This document shows, piece by piece, positions 18,131-27,171 of a DNA stretch of 64,000 nt. The stretch lies in assembly GCF_001401155.1 (NCBI RefSeq), contig NZ_LJRO01000074.1, positions 1-64,000 of the forward strand, read 5' to 3'. The position numbers were made by a program, and so were the translations under genes. Position 1 is the stretch's first letter; every line of letters begins with the position of its first letter. This DNA comes from Pseudomonas tremae (lineage in GTDB: Bacteria; Pseudomonadota; Gammaproteobacteria; Pseudomonadales; Pseudomonadaceae). Under the pieces are notes generated by a model. The model ran no database searches, was not told the DNA's origin, and saw nothing but the letters and a program-made list of their open reading frames with translations.

Positions 18131-18586
18131 ATGAAAACCATTCCCATACATACACTGTACCGTCAGCAACGAGGGGCCGCCGCTATTGAATTTGCGGTGG
18201 TGTTCGTGGTGTTCTTTTCAGTGTTCTACGCGATGGTGAGTTACAGCCTGCCGTTGCTCATGATGCAGTCATTCAATGCTGCTGCCAGTGAGGCCGTGCG
18301 CCGAAGTGTGGCGCTAAGTCCGGCAGCTGCCAATTACAATGAGCTGCTGGTCGGTCAGGCGCAGAGTGCAGTGATGAACCAGTTATCCTGGATACCGCCC
18401 GCGCTGGGTTTCAGTGCCGATCACACTCATGTGACCTACACTGCGGGCGTGTTGACTGTCAGTATTCAGTATCCCAAAACCAGATTGACCCAAGTCCTGC
18501 CGCTGTTGAAGCTGCCCGGCGTCGGTGAGGTCCCGCGTCTGCCGACCTACCTGACTGCACAAGCGAGCCTGCAACTTGCCCCCTGA
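18131..18586 (+). CDS. tadF: TadF/TadE-like pseudopilin
   Basis: Minor pseudopilin of the Tad (Flp) pilus family. The 151-aa product has a short basic leader, a class III-type cleavage motif in QQRGAAAIEFAVVF (Gly before a hydrophobic stretch with Glu at +5), one N-terminal helix and a small periplasmic domain. ATG at 18131 places the leader correctly; a start at 18092 would add 13 residues. The adjacent divergent gene encodes the peptidase expected to process it. Its end overlaps pprA by 11 bases. The TadE/TadF distinction rests on gene order only. Confidence 0.8.
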   Translation: MKTIPIHTLYRQQRGAAAIEFAVVFVVFFSVFYAMVSYSLPLLMMQSFNAAASEAVRRSVALSPAAANYNELLVGQAQSAVMNQLSWIPPALGFSADHTHVTYTAGVLTVSIQYPKTRLTQVLPLLKLPGVGEVPRLPTYLTAQASLQLAP

Positions 18587-21344
18587 AAAAAATCGACTGA
18601 GCCGTTGGCTGGGCCGTGGCGAAACGCCGCCCGCAAGTCAGGCGGTGCCCGCTCCGAGCGAACCCGAACCGATCGGTGCCGACCTTTACGTGTTGCTCGA
18701 TGACGAGGGCGCGATCAAAAGCGTCAGCCCGCACCTCGCGGCACGACTGGGCCTGGCTGCGCCGGCCTCTTCGACGCAACGGTTAATGAACTTGCTGTTG
18801 CCCAACAGCGCGCTGGTGGTTGAAGGCGTGCCGTCTGACTGGCAGGGGCATATGCTCGATCTGGATTTCAAAAGTGCTGACGCACATACCTTGCACGCCC
18901 GTGGATGGGTGCAGGCGCGGGGCAAAAGCTGGTTGTTGCAACTGCTTGATATCAGCGACCTGATGGAAGAGGCCAGTGCCGCCCGCAGCCGCCAGCAATG
19001 CTTGCGTTTTGCCGGGCAGATGGCCGAGCGCGTGCGTGTTTGCAATGTCGATCGCTTGACGGCTGTGGTCACCGAGCAACTGGAAGAGCTGGCGCAGTTG
19101 TGGCGCATCCCCTGTGTGGCGCTGGTTTTACCCGAGGTCAGTGGCGTTGGCTGGCGCGTCTATTGCCAGTACAGCGCGCATACAGCGCCTGAGTTATGGC
19201 AGGTCGGGCAGCGCTTGGGCATCGCGCTGGATATGTTCGATGCCGATGCCACCCGCCAATTGAGATTTGCTGACGGCATCGATCAAGGGCCGCTGCAAAG
19301 TGCCTTCGGTAACGCTGATGGTTTTCTGATCCCCCACAGCCGCGACAACGTTGCCAAGGCCTGGCTGATGTTCGGCTTCTACAATCCGCAGCAGCAGGCG
19401 CCGGACCTCGGGGAGCGCGAGTGGCTTAACCTGTGCTCTGCGCTGGCCGGCCCGGTGCTGTTCCGCTTGTCCGAGCAGCACAACCGTCACCATGTAGAAC
19501 GTCTGGCGGTACTTCAGGATTTGCTCGGCACAGGCTGGTGGGAACTGATACCGGCCCGCGACGAAGTATTGCTGGCGCCGCAACTGGCCCGCAGCCTGCG
19601 CCTCGGCAACCGGGTCGAGAGCCTGTCGCGTCCGGACTGGCTGGCGCTGATTCATCCGGCCGATCGTCAGGAGCTGTCCAGTCGTCTGGCGCAGTTGCGT
19701 GACAAAGGCACGCCGCTGCTGCTCTGCGTTCGTCTGGCACAGAGCGACCCAGCTCAGGACATCCTCTGGTTCCGGATTCAGGGCCAGGCGTTGATCAGCG
19801 GGCAGGTGCAGCGTGTACTCGGTTTCATGCTGGATGTCAGTGACATAAAAAATCAGGAAACCGAGGCAGCTGCGGCGCACGCCAGGCTGGACAATCTCAT
19901 CGCCAGTTCGCCAGCCGTGATTTACGTGCAGCGTTACGACCACGGCAATCTGGAACCAACCTTTTTCAGTGACAGCCTCACGCCTCTGCTGGGCTGGACG
20001 TTGGCCGAGTGCGTCGAGGGGCAACTGGCGGAATACATTCACCCCGAGGACCGGGACATCTGGTTCGAGCGCACCCGGCAATTGCTGCGAGAAGGGTTGG
20101 TCAGCAGGCGCTACCGTTTGCGTGACAAGAGTGGCAACTATCACTGGCTGCTGGACGAGGCGCGATTGCTGCGTGACGACCTCGGCATGCCGGTGGAAGC
20201 AGTGGGTCTGTGGCTGGATGTGACCGAAGCAACGCTGGCGGCCGAGCAAGTGCGCCAGAGCGAAGAGCGCTACCGCATTCTGGTCGAGGATTCTCCGGCG
20301 ATGATCTGCCGCTATTCTCCGGACCTGGTGCTCAGTTTCGGCAACCGGCCGTTGGCCAACTACATGGAATGCACCCCCGAGCAGCTCACCGGCGTCAATC
20401 TGGGGGACTGGCTATCGGCAGAGCAGCGCGAGGCGTTCCTGCGACGAATCGGCCAGTTGACGCCGGAAGCACCGCTGAGCACCGAGGAGATCTGTATCGA
20501 GTTGCCCGGTCGCGAGTACGCCTGGTGGGTATGGGCCGACCGGGGGATATTTGATGAGCAAGGCACTTTGGTCGAGGTTCAGGCCGTGGGCCGCGACAAC
20601 ACCGATGTGCGCCGCTCCAGAATGCAGTTGAACCAGAGCGCGAAGATGGCGACTTTAGGGGAGATGTCCACCGGTCTGGCTCATGAGATCAATCAGCCGC
20701 TCAATGTCATGCGCATGGCCGTGGTCAACGTTCTCAAGCGACTGGGCCGTGGCGACGTGGATATCGACTACCTTACCGAAAAACTCAACCGTATCGACAC
20801 CCAGGTGCAGCGCGCTGCGCGGGTGGTGGATCACATGAGGGTGTTCGGTAGGCGTTCTGAAGTCGAGGAGCAGCTGTTCGACCCGGCGCAGGCGGTAGAG
20901 GGCACGACCTCCATGCTCGCCGAAGGGATGAAGGGCAAGGGCGTGCAGTTGCGGGTCGGGAGCATGATCGAAGCCGTGCAGGTTCGCGGGCATGTCGATC
21001 AGCTCGAGCAGGTGCTGATCAACCTGGTGGTCAACGCCCGCGATGCCTTGCTGTCACGCCGTGAAAAAGACCGGGATTTCGAGCCGTGGATCAGCGTTGA
21101 CGCCGAGCGTGATGAAAATATCATTCGGCTGGTGGTCCAGGACAATGGCGGCGGCATTGATCCGCGTTTGCTGGAACGCATCTTCGAGCCGTTTTTCACC
21201 ACCAAGCCGGTGGGTGTCGGGACCGGCTTGGGGCTGTCCGTCAGTTACGGGATTGTCGATCAGATGGGCGGCCAGCTCAGCGTCAGCAATGTGGACGAGG
21301 GCGCGCGATTCAGGATCGAACTGCCGATATTCAATACCGTCTGA
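18576..21344 (+). CDS. pprA: Sensor histidine kinase PprA
   Basis: Cytoplasmic histidine kinase, expected to phosphorylate PprB. The 922-aa product lacks membrane helices. Its layout is a GAF-like region (about 140-290), two or three PAS domains (one near 435-560, one near 565-680; YRILVEDSPAMICRYSP), a HisKA domain with His703 in LAHEINQPLN, and an HATPase domain with NLVVNARDAL, DNGGGIDPR and GTGLGLSVSYG. It begins with TTG at 18576, overlapping the end of tadF by 11 bases, which suggests translational coupling. A perfect 41-bp palindrome follows directly after the stop. Confidence 0.9.
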   Translation: MPPEKNRLSRWLGRGETPPASQAVPAPSEPEPIGADLYVLLDDEGAIKSVSPHLAARLGLAAPASSTQRLMNLLLPNSALVVEGVPSDWQGHMLDLDFKSADAHTLHARGWVQARGKSWLLQLLDISDLMEEASAARSRQQCLRFAGQMAERVRVCNVDRLTAVVTEQLEELAQLWRIPCVALVLPEVSGVGWRVYCQYSAHTAPELWQVGQRLGIALDMFDADATRQLRFADGIDQGPLQSAFGNADGFLIPHSRDNVAKAWLMFGFYNPQQQAPDLGEREWLNLCSALAGPVLFRLSEQHNRHHVERLAVLQDLLGTGWWELIPARDEVLLAPQLARSLRLGNRVESLSRPDWLALIHPADRQELSSRLAQLRDKGTPLLLCVRLAQSDPAQDILWFRIQGQALISGQVQRVLGFMLDVSDIKNQETEAAAAHARLDNLIASSPAVIYVQRYDHGNLEPTFFSDSLTPLLGWTLAECVEGQLAEYIHPEDRDIWFERTRQLLREGLVSRRYRLRDKSGNYHWLLDEARLLRDDLGMPVEAVGLWLDVTEATLAAEQVRQSEERYRILVEDSPAMICRYSPDLVLSFGNRPLANYMECTPEQLTGVNLGDWLSAEQREAFLRRIGQLTPEAPLSTEEICIELPGREYAWWVWADRGIFDEQGTLVEVQAVGRDNTDVRRSRMQLNQSAKMATLGEMSTGLAHEINQPLNVMRMAVVNVLKRLGRGDVDIDYLTEKLNRIDTQVQRAARVVDHMRVFGRRSEVEEQLFDPAQAVEGTTSMLAEGMKGKGVQLRVGSMIEAVQVRGHVDQLEQVLINLVVNARDALLSRREKDRDFEPWISVDAERDENIIRLVVQDNGGGIDPRLLERIFEPFFTTKPVGVGTGLGLSVSYGIVDQMGGQLSVSNVDEGARFRIELPIFNTV

Positions 21345-21347
21345 ACG

Positions 21348-21388
21348 GTCATCTAGCGTGGTGTTTCAGAAACACCACGCTAGATGAC
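21348..21388. terminator. 41-bp perfect palindrome between pprA and tadG
   Basis: Twenty-base arms (21348-21367 and 21369-21388) are exact reverse complements around a single A at 21368. The stem lies four bases after the pprA stop and includes the stop codon and last codons of the convergent tadG. It would form a very stable hairpin in both transcripts, so a bidirectional terminator is the simplest reading. There is no T-run of the classical kind on either side. Confidence 0.7.
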
Positions 21389-23419
21389 AAGCGTCGCCTG
21401 ACCCAGATTACAACTCAGGTTGGCGCCGACGTCGGCTGGCGCTATACCTAAGCCGAGGGCTTGAAACAGTGGGTCGACTGCCGAGGTCAGCAGCGGCTTG
21501 AGGGTGTTTTCGACAATGCCGTCCAGCGCCAGGGTCAGGCTGTTCAATATCGACGCTGTGCCGTTGATGACGGTGCCTAATACGGTGCCTGTTGCAGATT
21601 TGTAGACATTCACCTTGACGCTGGATACCACGCCGTTCAGTACGCTGCTGGGTGGTGTGGTTGCGATACCTGTCTGGAAATGCGGGACCTGGGTTATTTC
21701 CGGCAGGTTGGGCGTGCTGAAGGTCCTGTCGGTTGCCGCCGGACTGCTCAGCTGCGATTGGGAGACCGGGTCGAAGCTCAGGCCGATGCCGCCACCACCA
21801 AAAGGGACGCGCGCGGCACACGTTCCCAGTCCCGGAAGGCCCAGCGGTTTCTGGCAGACCTGGGTGCCGATATCGATCACCGGGATGGGCAGGGCTGTGA
21901 CTGTCGAAGGGTCGACGCTCGCAGGGAAGGCATTGCTGTCGCTGATCTGCCCGACCTTGGCACTGAGCAATGCCGCTTCGGTGTGAACCTTGAGCGACTT
22001 GACCGTATTGCTGGTGCAGGTGAATCCGGTGACGTAGCTGTCGGCGCTGGCCAGCGACAGGCTCAGGTCGATTTTCGGCCCGGCGCTCGGCGAGGTGCTC
22101 GAGGTCAAAAACTTGATGTCGGTGACCATGCAGCTGGTCAGACCCAGCGCGCACGAGGTTGAGCCCAGCACGCCGGCAATGTTCAGGCCCAGAGCGTTGT
22201 TGAGGACCGGCGTCAGGCTGCCGACCACCGAGCCAGCCGTATTGACCAGCGAGGTGATAGTGCCTAGTACCGGCAGATTGATCGACACCAGCGCACGCAT
22301 CTGTGCGGTACGTACGTAGATCCGGTTGGCACCGGTCCTGGGATTGAGCGGGTCGATCATGCTCGGGTCGCCGATGGCAGACAACTGAGGCGGCTCAACC
22401 ACTTGAATGCGCGTTGTTATTTGCGCCAGACCCGCCACATTGATCTGCGTCGCGGCCGAAATGCCATTTTTATCGTTGGCCAGTTGCGCGATCCCCTGAA
22501 CCAGGTCTATCAGGCGCAGCTTGGTGTTCAGAGCCGCGATGTCCGGGCTGCCTTGTATCGACAGCAACTCGCCCAGCACCACTCGGGTTGTGCCGCTGGC
22601 CAGCTTCAGTGCTTGCAGGCCGGCAATCGTTGCCGTCCCGCTCAGGGTGCCGCCAGGGTCAAGCACATTGATGGCGGTCTGGATCAACTGACTGACCGAA
22701 ACGGAGGTGGCCAGTACATCGTTGTAGCCCACAGCCGTTACGTTGAGGTCGGTCTTGAGACGGTTCAAGTAGTTCAGAAGGCTTACATCGGTACTGGCGA
22801 TGCCTTGCCAATTGGCGATGCCGAGGTTGAGCGAGCCGCCCAGCAGGCTGCCGATGACCGGGTTCAGAATGGCTGCACGGGTGCTGTCCACTGTCACCGC
22901 GGCGCTGCGAATGGTCAGCGCCGCCAGTGGCGCAGCACTCACGGCGACCGCCGTGGCGCTGAGCGTGATGTCCGCAGGCGTCGGCGTGCTGTCGAACAAT
23001 GCACCGATACCCGCTGCAATGCTTCGTGGCACCGGGTGTGCCGCGACCACCTGAATGGCCTGAGTCTGGGTGGAATCAGCAACAAATACGCGTTTGCTCA
23101 AAAGGCCGAGAGCCAGGGCGCCGCACCGGATCACAAGAGTCCGGCCATCGGTATTCGGCGTAAAACCGTTGCGGGTGGCGCTCTGGTTGGCAAATTCCGG
23201 GGCTGTGGCCGCGCTGCCACAGGTGCCTCTGCGTCCGGAAGCTTCCAGCGCCGCGATGTCCGCGATGCGTTGCAGCGAGCGCTTCTCCAGATACAGCCTG
23301 CCGCTGTCCACTACCACCAGCGCGCACAGCAGCGCCAGGCCCAGTGTCAGCGCCGCCATCAGGCCGATTGCGCCACGCTGTCGGGCGGGTGTCGCTGTGT
23401 AATGAATCAGGTCGGACAT
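21380..23419 (-). CDS. tadG: TadG-like pilus assembly protein
   Basis: Tad locus protein with a pseudopilin-like N-terminus that is thought to anchor or align the pilus in the envelope. The 679-aa product starts with RQRGAIGLMAALTLGLALLC, a TadE/TadG-type helix, then LEKRSLQRIADIAALEA, the DUF2134 signature, and a long Ser/Thr/Ala-rich periplasmic region. AAGGAG five bases before ATG 23419 fixes the start. In P. aeruginosa tadG is followed by tadD-C-B-A-Z-rcpA-rcpC-flp; here the next genes are unrelated. Its last codons lie inside the palindrome shared with pprA. Confidence 0.83.
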   Translation of the reverse strand: MSDLIHYTATPARQRGAIGLMAALTLGLALLCALVVVDSGRLYLEKRSLQRIADIAALEASGRRGTCGSAATAPEFANQSATRNGFTPNTDGRTLVIRCGALALGLLSKRVFVADSTQTQAIQVVAAHPVPRSIAAGIGALFDSTPTPADITLSATAVAVSAAPLAALTIRSAAVTVDSTRAAILNPVIGSLLGGSLNLGIANWQGIASTDVSLLNYLNRLKTDLNVTAVGYNDVLATSVSVSQLIQTAINVLDPGGTLSGTATIAGLQALKLASGTTRVVLGELLSIQGSPDIAALNTKLRLIDLVQGIAQLANDKNGISAATQINVAGLAQITTRIQVVEPPQLSAIGDPSMIDPLNPRTGANRIYVRTAQMRALVSINLPVLGTITSLVNTAGSVVGSLTPVLNNALGLNIAGVLGSTSCALGLTSCMVTDIKFLTSSTSPSAGPKIDLSLSLASADSYVTGFTCTSNTVKSLKVHTEAALLSAKVGQISDSNAFPASVDPSTVTALPIPVIDIGTQVCQKPLGLPGLGTCAARVPFGGGGIGLSFDPVSQSQLSSPAATDRTFSTPNLPEITQVPHFQTGIATTPPSSVLNGVVSSVKVNVYKSATGTVLGTVINGTASILNSLTLALDGIVENTLKPLLTSAVDPLFQALGLGIAPADVGANLSCNLGQATLVI

Positions 23420-23581
23420 CAGCACTCCTTCGACAACGCTGTCGCTCACTCGCCTGCTTCAGGGAGTGTAGTCAACGCGTCGAAAGAGCAATGGCAAAGT
23501 GCCGGATTTGCCAACGAGTGCCCGGTTGCACGGGCACCGTCTGGCTGAATGAATCGGCCGATGTTGCTGTTCAAATGCCGC

Positions 23582-24898
23582 TTAGTACTGGTAGCGCAGC
23601 ACGGCATGCGACAGGGCGCGAACCGCAAATATACCGAGCAGCGCGGTCATTGCCGGCACGATCAGCCACCAGACGCGTACCGACATGGCAGGCAGGGACT
23701 GCTCGCGCTGAATGAACGCCAGGCTGGCCGCGCAAACGCAGAAGGCCAACAGCATTCCTGCCAGAATGTCCGTCGGCCAGTGAACCCCCAGGTAGACCCT
23801 CGACAAGGCAATGGCCAATGCCGGGATGCCGCCCACCAGCATCCAGGTCAGGCGCAAGCGGACCGGCTGGCCACGTCCGGCCAGCACGGCAAGCGTCATG
23901 AACAGCGCAAAGGCCGCAGAGCTGTGTCCGCTGGGCATGCTGTAGGTTGTCAGCGGGTCTACCAGCACTTCAGGGCGGGCGCGGGCAAAGAAGGTTTTCA
24001 GTACGCCGTTGGCGGCAGCGGTGCCCAATGTGGCTGCCAGGGCGAAGGCTGCATGGCGCCACTGCCTGGCGACTGCCAGTACTATGACCAGCAAGGATGC
24101 CGCCAGCAACTGGGCTTTGAAGTCACCGATGCTGGTGACGAACAGCACAATGTTCTGCGCGGCTTCGCTGCGGTGTTCCTGGATGAGTTTCATCAGGCCA
24201 TTGTCGAAATCCGCCAAGTAAGGCCAGCCGATGAACAATGCTGCAACCAGTGTCAGGCTGAGCGCGGAGATCAGCTTGGTGGCGTAGCGTTTCTGGCGAA
24301 TGCTGCTTTGAATGCTTAGCCCGAAGAGAACCGCAAGCCCAGTGCCGACCACAGCAGCTTCAGGCCAGAAGCCCTCCGGCAATGGCAGGCGAATGGCCGC
24401 ACCGGCCGCCCAGCCCGGCATCAGATAGGCAATCGACCAGCCAGCCGCAGCCAGCACGCTGACGGCGGCGAAGCGCGGCAGCGGCATGTCGCACATGCCG
24501 GCGATCATCGGCAGCATGGGGCGCAAAGGGCCGATAAAGCGGCCAACCAGCAGGCTGGCTATGCCGTAGCGATGGAAGTAGCTCTCGGCACCGGCCATCC
24601 ATTCGGGGTGCGTGCGCAGGCCCGGTAGTTGACGGATATTCTGATGAAAGCGGCGGCCGATGAAGTAAGAGACCGCATCCCCCAGCAGCCCGCCAAGAAA
24701 GCCCAGCAACAGCACTTCGCTCAACGGCAGAATGCCACTGCCAGCCAGGGCTGCGATGGCGAACATGATCACCGTGCCCGGCACAACGATCCCGACAATC
24801 GCGACACATTCCACAAAGGCCACTAAAAAGATCGCCACCGCCACCCAGGAGGGGTTCGCCGTCAGCCAGCCGGTCATGCCATTGAGCAGGTCGCCCAT
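23582..24898 (-). CDS. DedA-PAP2 fusion membrane phosphatase
   Basis: A fusion of two membrane domains. Residues about 25-165 are a DedA/SNARE-associated domain (VGIVVPGTVIMFAIAAL; GRFIGPLRPMLPMIAGM), a family linked to flipping of undecaprenyl phosphate or phospholipid. Residues about 250-410 are a PAP2 phosphatase with all three motifs: KTFFARARP, PSGHS and SRVYLGVHWPTD. The 438-aa protein may dephosphorylate and return a polyprenyl or phosphatidyl lipid, but that is inference. AAGGA before the ATG at 24898 supports the start. It lies 3 bp after the 3-methyladenine glycosylase gene and is probably co-transcribed with it. Confidence 0.88.
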   Translation of the reverse strand: MGDLLNGMTGWLTANPSWVAVAIFLVAFVECVAIVGIVVPGTVIMFAIAALAGSGILPLSEVLLLGFLGGLLGDAVSYFIGRRFHQNIRQLPGLRTHPEWMAGAESYFHRYGIASLLVGRFIGPLRPMLPMIAGMCDMPLPRFAAVSVLAAAGWSIAYLMPGWAAGAAIRLPLPEGFWPEAAVVGTGLAVLFGLSIQSSIRQKRYATKLISALSLTLVAALFIGWPYLADFDNGLMKLIQEHRSEAAQNIVLFVTSIGDFKAQLLAASLLVIVLAVARQWRHAAFALAATLGTAAANGVLKTFFARARPEVLVDPLTTYSMPSGHSSAAFALFMTLAVLAGRGQPVRLRLTWMLVGGIPALAIALSRVYLGVHWPTDILAGMLLAFCVCAASLAFIQREQSLPAMSVRVWWLIVPAMTALLGIFAVRALSHAVLRYQY

Positions 24899-24901
24899 GG
24901 G

Positions 24902-25576
24902 TCAGTTTCCTTGATCATCGAGAAATAGATAGTCGCGGCCTTCGACCTGACCGCGTCTGAGAGGGTTCCGTGTGCAGAAACGGGCATAGCCCGAGTCCAC
25001 GAAGCGATACATCAAATGCTCGTCGCGACCGCTGGGGATGCCCAGGCGGGTGGTCTGGATAATGCGTTCGGGCCTTTGGCCGACATCCTCGACCAGCAGC
25101 TTTTGCGGATCGAAACGCCTGGCGTCCCATTCGGGTACTTTCAGGCCGAGCGCTTTGCACAGCAGGGTCTGGCCAGCGCAGAGCCGTTGCGCCGGACGGA
25201 TCGCGCCGCTGGCGTCAGGATTGTTCAGTTGCATCTGTGCCAGAGCGTTTTCGTCGCTGGTCGCGTCGGTCCAGGGGAACGCCGATTTGATCAATACCGC
25301 GTTGCCCGGCCCTTCGGCGCTGAAATTCAGGGAGTCGCCGCCGCGTGCGTAGTACATATAGATGTGGCCGCCGTCGAGGAACAGGGCCTTGCGCTTTTCG
25401 GTGTAACCCAGCGATGCGTGGCTGCCTTTTTCGGCGCAGTAATACGCTTCCGTCTCAATGATGCGCGCGGCCAGCCACAGTTCGCCTACCTTGTGGCGGA
25501 TGACCTTGCCCAGCAGGTCACGGGCAAGTATTTGGGCATCGCGTTGGAAGAACAGGTCTGGAAGGGCTGTGGGCAT
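24902..25576 (-). CDS. mpg: DNA-3-methyladenine glycosylase (AAG/MPG type)
   Basis: Base-excision repair enzyme that removes alkylated purines, here of the eukaryote-like AAG family rather than AlkA or Tag. The 224-aa product shows the family landmarks RDLLGKVIRH, IIETEAYYC (catalytic Glu region), KRKALFLDGGHIYMYYARGG and LLCKALGL. ATG at 25576 (MPTALPDLFF) is chosen as family start; a TTG seven codons upstream is possible. No strong ribosome site is seen. It probably shares a transcript with the DedA-PAP2 gene 3 bp downstream. Confidence 0.92.
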   Translation of the reverse strand: MPTALPDLFFQRDAQILARDLLGKVIRHKVGELWLAARIIETEAYYCAEKGSHASLGYTEKRKALFLDGGHIYMYYARGGDSLNFSAEGPGNAVLIKSAFPWTDATSDENALAQMQLNNPDASGAIRPAQRLCAGQTLLCKALGLKVPEWDARRFDPQKLLVEDVGQRPERIIQTTRLGIPSGRDEHLMYRFVDSGYARFCTRNPLRRGQVEGRDYLFLDDQGN

Positions 25577-25827
25577 GATCAGGCAGTACGTTGACAAGGT
25601 GCCCGATCATAACAAGCACAACTTTAATTGCAGCTGAATGTGTCGGTATTAAAAACTTTGTTGTTTCTTTAAATGACGAAATCGTGACATGCCATCCTGC
25701 CTGGTTCCGCATCTTCTGTACGAGCGCCGCTTGGTCATACCGCCGACGCGGGAAGCAGGACCAAAGTGGCGAGCGCTATCGAGCGAAGTGAATATGCGCA
25801 CTGATATCGACCTTCCGCCTGTCCGCG

Positions 25828-25857
25828 CTGTCGTTCGCGCCCTGCGACAGCTATAAT
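25828..25857 (+). promoter_or_regulatory. Probable proA promoter
   Basis: A perfect TATAAT -10 box lies at 25852-25857, 35 bases before the proA ATG. CTGTCG at 25828-25833 gives a weak -35 box at 18-bp spacing. The rest of the 316-bp gap between mpg and proA (25577-25892) shows no further gene or repeat that I can support. Confidence 0.45.
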
Positions 25858-25892
25858 CAGCCGCTTTCCTCTTTGCCAAGACCTCTGAGACC

Positions 25893-27158
25893 ATGACTGA
25901 GTCCGTTCTTGACTACATGACCCGCCTGGGGCGCGCCGCCCGCGAAGCATCGCGCGTGATCGGTCGTGCCAGTACTGCGCAGAAGAACCGTGCCCTGCAA
26001 GCCACTGCGGCCGCGCTGGACGAGGCTCGCGACGAATTGTCCGCGGCCAATGCGCTGGACCTGGCCAACGGTCAGGCTAATGGCCTTGAGCCTGCCATGC
26101 TGGAACGTCTGGCCCTGACCCCCGCACGCATCGACAGCATGATCGTCGGGTTGCGTCAGGTCGCCAGTCTGGCAGACCCGGTGGGCGCGATCCGCGACAT
26201 GAGTTATAGGCCTTCAGGTATTCAGGTCGGCAAGATGCGTGTGCCGCTTGGCGTTGTAGGCATCATCTACGAATCGCGTCCGAACGTGACCATCGATGCG
26301 GCCAGCCTGTGCCTGAAGTCGGGCAATGCGACCATCCTGCGCGGCGGCTCTGAAGCCATTCACTCCAATCGTGCCATTGCCGCCTGCATCGAGCGCGGTC
26401 TGGCCGAGGCGGGTTTGCCTGCTGCCGTGGTGCAAGTCGTCGAAACCACTGATCGCGCTGCGGTCGGTGCGTTGATCACCATGCCCGAATACGTCGATGT
26501 GATCGTTCCGCGTGGCGGCAAGGGGCTGATCGAACGTGTCAGTCGCGACGCACGCGTGCCGGTTATCAAGCACCTCGACGGCATCTGTCACGTCTACGTC
26601 AGTGCCCACGCCGACCTGGCCAAGGCCCAGCAGATTGCCTTCAACGCCAAGACCTACCGTTATGGCATCTGTGGCGCGATGGAAACCCTGCTGGTAGATC
26701 AAACCGTTGCCGCAGAGTTCCTGCCGCCGATGGCTGCACAGTTTCGCGAGAAGGGCGTCGAGCTGCGCGGCTGCGAGCGCACCCGTGAGCTGATCGACGT
26801 CATTCCGGCCACCGAGGAAGACTGGCACACCGAGTATCTGGCGGCCATCCTGTCGATTCGCGTGGTGTCCGGGCTGGACGAAGCCATCGAACACATCAAT
26901 CATTATGGCTCGCATCACAGCGATGCCATCGTTTCCGATCACCAGAGCCAGATTCGCCGGTTCATGGCCGAGGTCGATTCCAGTTCGGTCATGGTCAATG
27001 CGCCAACGAGTTTCGCGGATGGCTTCGAATACGGATTGGGTGCCGAGATAGGCATCTCTACTGATAAGCTGCACGCCCGCGGTCCTGTGGGGCTGGAAGG
27101 CCTGACCTGCGAGAAGTACATCGTGATCGGCGATGGCCAATTGCGCGGACAAGCCTGA
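25893..27158 (+). CDS. proA: Gamma-glutamyl phosphate reductase
   Basis: NADPH-dependent reduction of gamma-glutamyl phosphate to glutamate semialdehyde, the second step of proline synthesis. The 421-aa product is an aldehyde-dehydrogenase superfamily member with [24 protein letters not shown] and the catalytic Cys260 in [11 protein letters not shown], followed by [17 protein letters not shown]. Length equals the family norm. proB is not adjacent. It heads a co-oriented run with nadD, rsfS and rlmH; a good -10 box lies upstream. Confidence 0.97.
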   Translation: MTESVLDYMTRLGRAAREASRVIGRASTAQKNRALQATAAALDEARDELSAANALDLANGQANGLEPAMLERLALTPARIDSMIVGLRQVASLADPVGAIRDMSYRPSGIQVGKMRVPLGVVGIIYESRPNVTIDAASLCLKSGNATILRGGSEAIHSNRAIAACIERGLAEAGLPAAVVQVVETTDRAAVGALITMPEYVDVIVPRGGKGLIERVSRDARVPVIKHLDGICHVYVSAHADLAKAQQIAFNAKTYRYGICGAMETLLVDQTVAAEFLPPMAAQFREKGVELRGCERTRELIDVIPATEEDWHTEYLAAILSIRVVSGLDEAIEHINHYGSHHSDAIVSDHQSQIRRFMAEVDSSSVMVNAPTSFADGFEYGLGAEIGISTDKLHARGPVGLEGLTCEKYIVIGDGQLRGQA

Positions 27159-27171
27159 CTTGAAAAGCCCC

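Noticed and set aside
22403-23548. Open frame of 381 codons antisense to tadG
   Set aside because: The tadG frame has a ribosome site, a pilin-like N-terminus and the DUF2134 motif; the antisense product has none of these.
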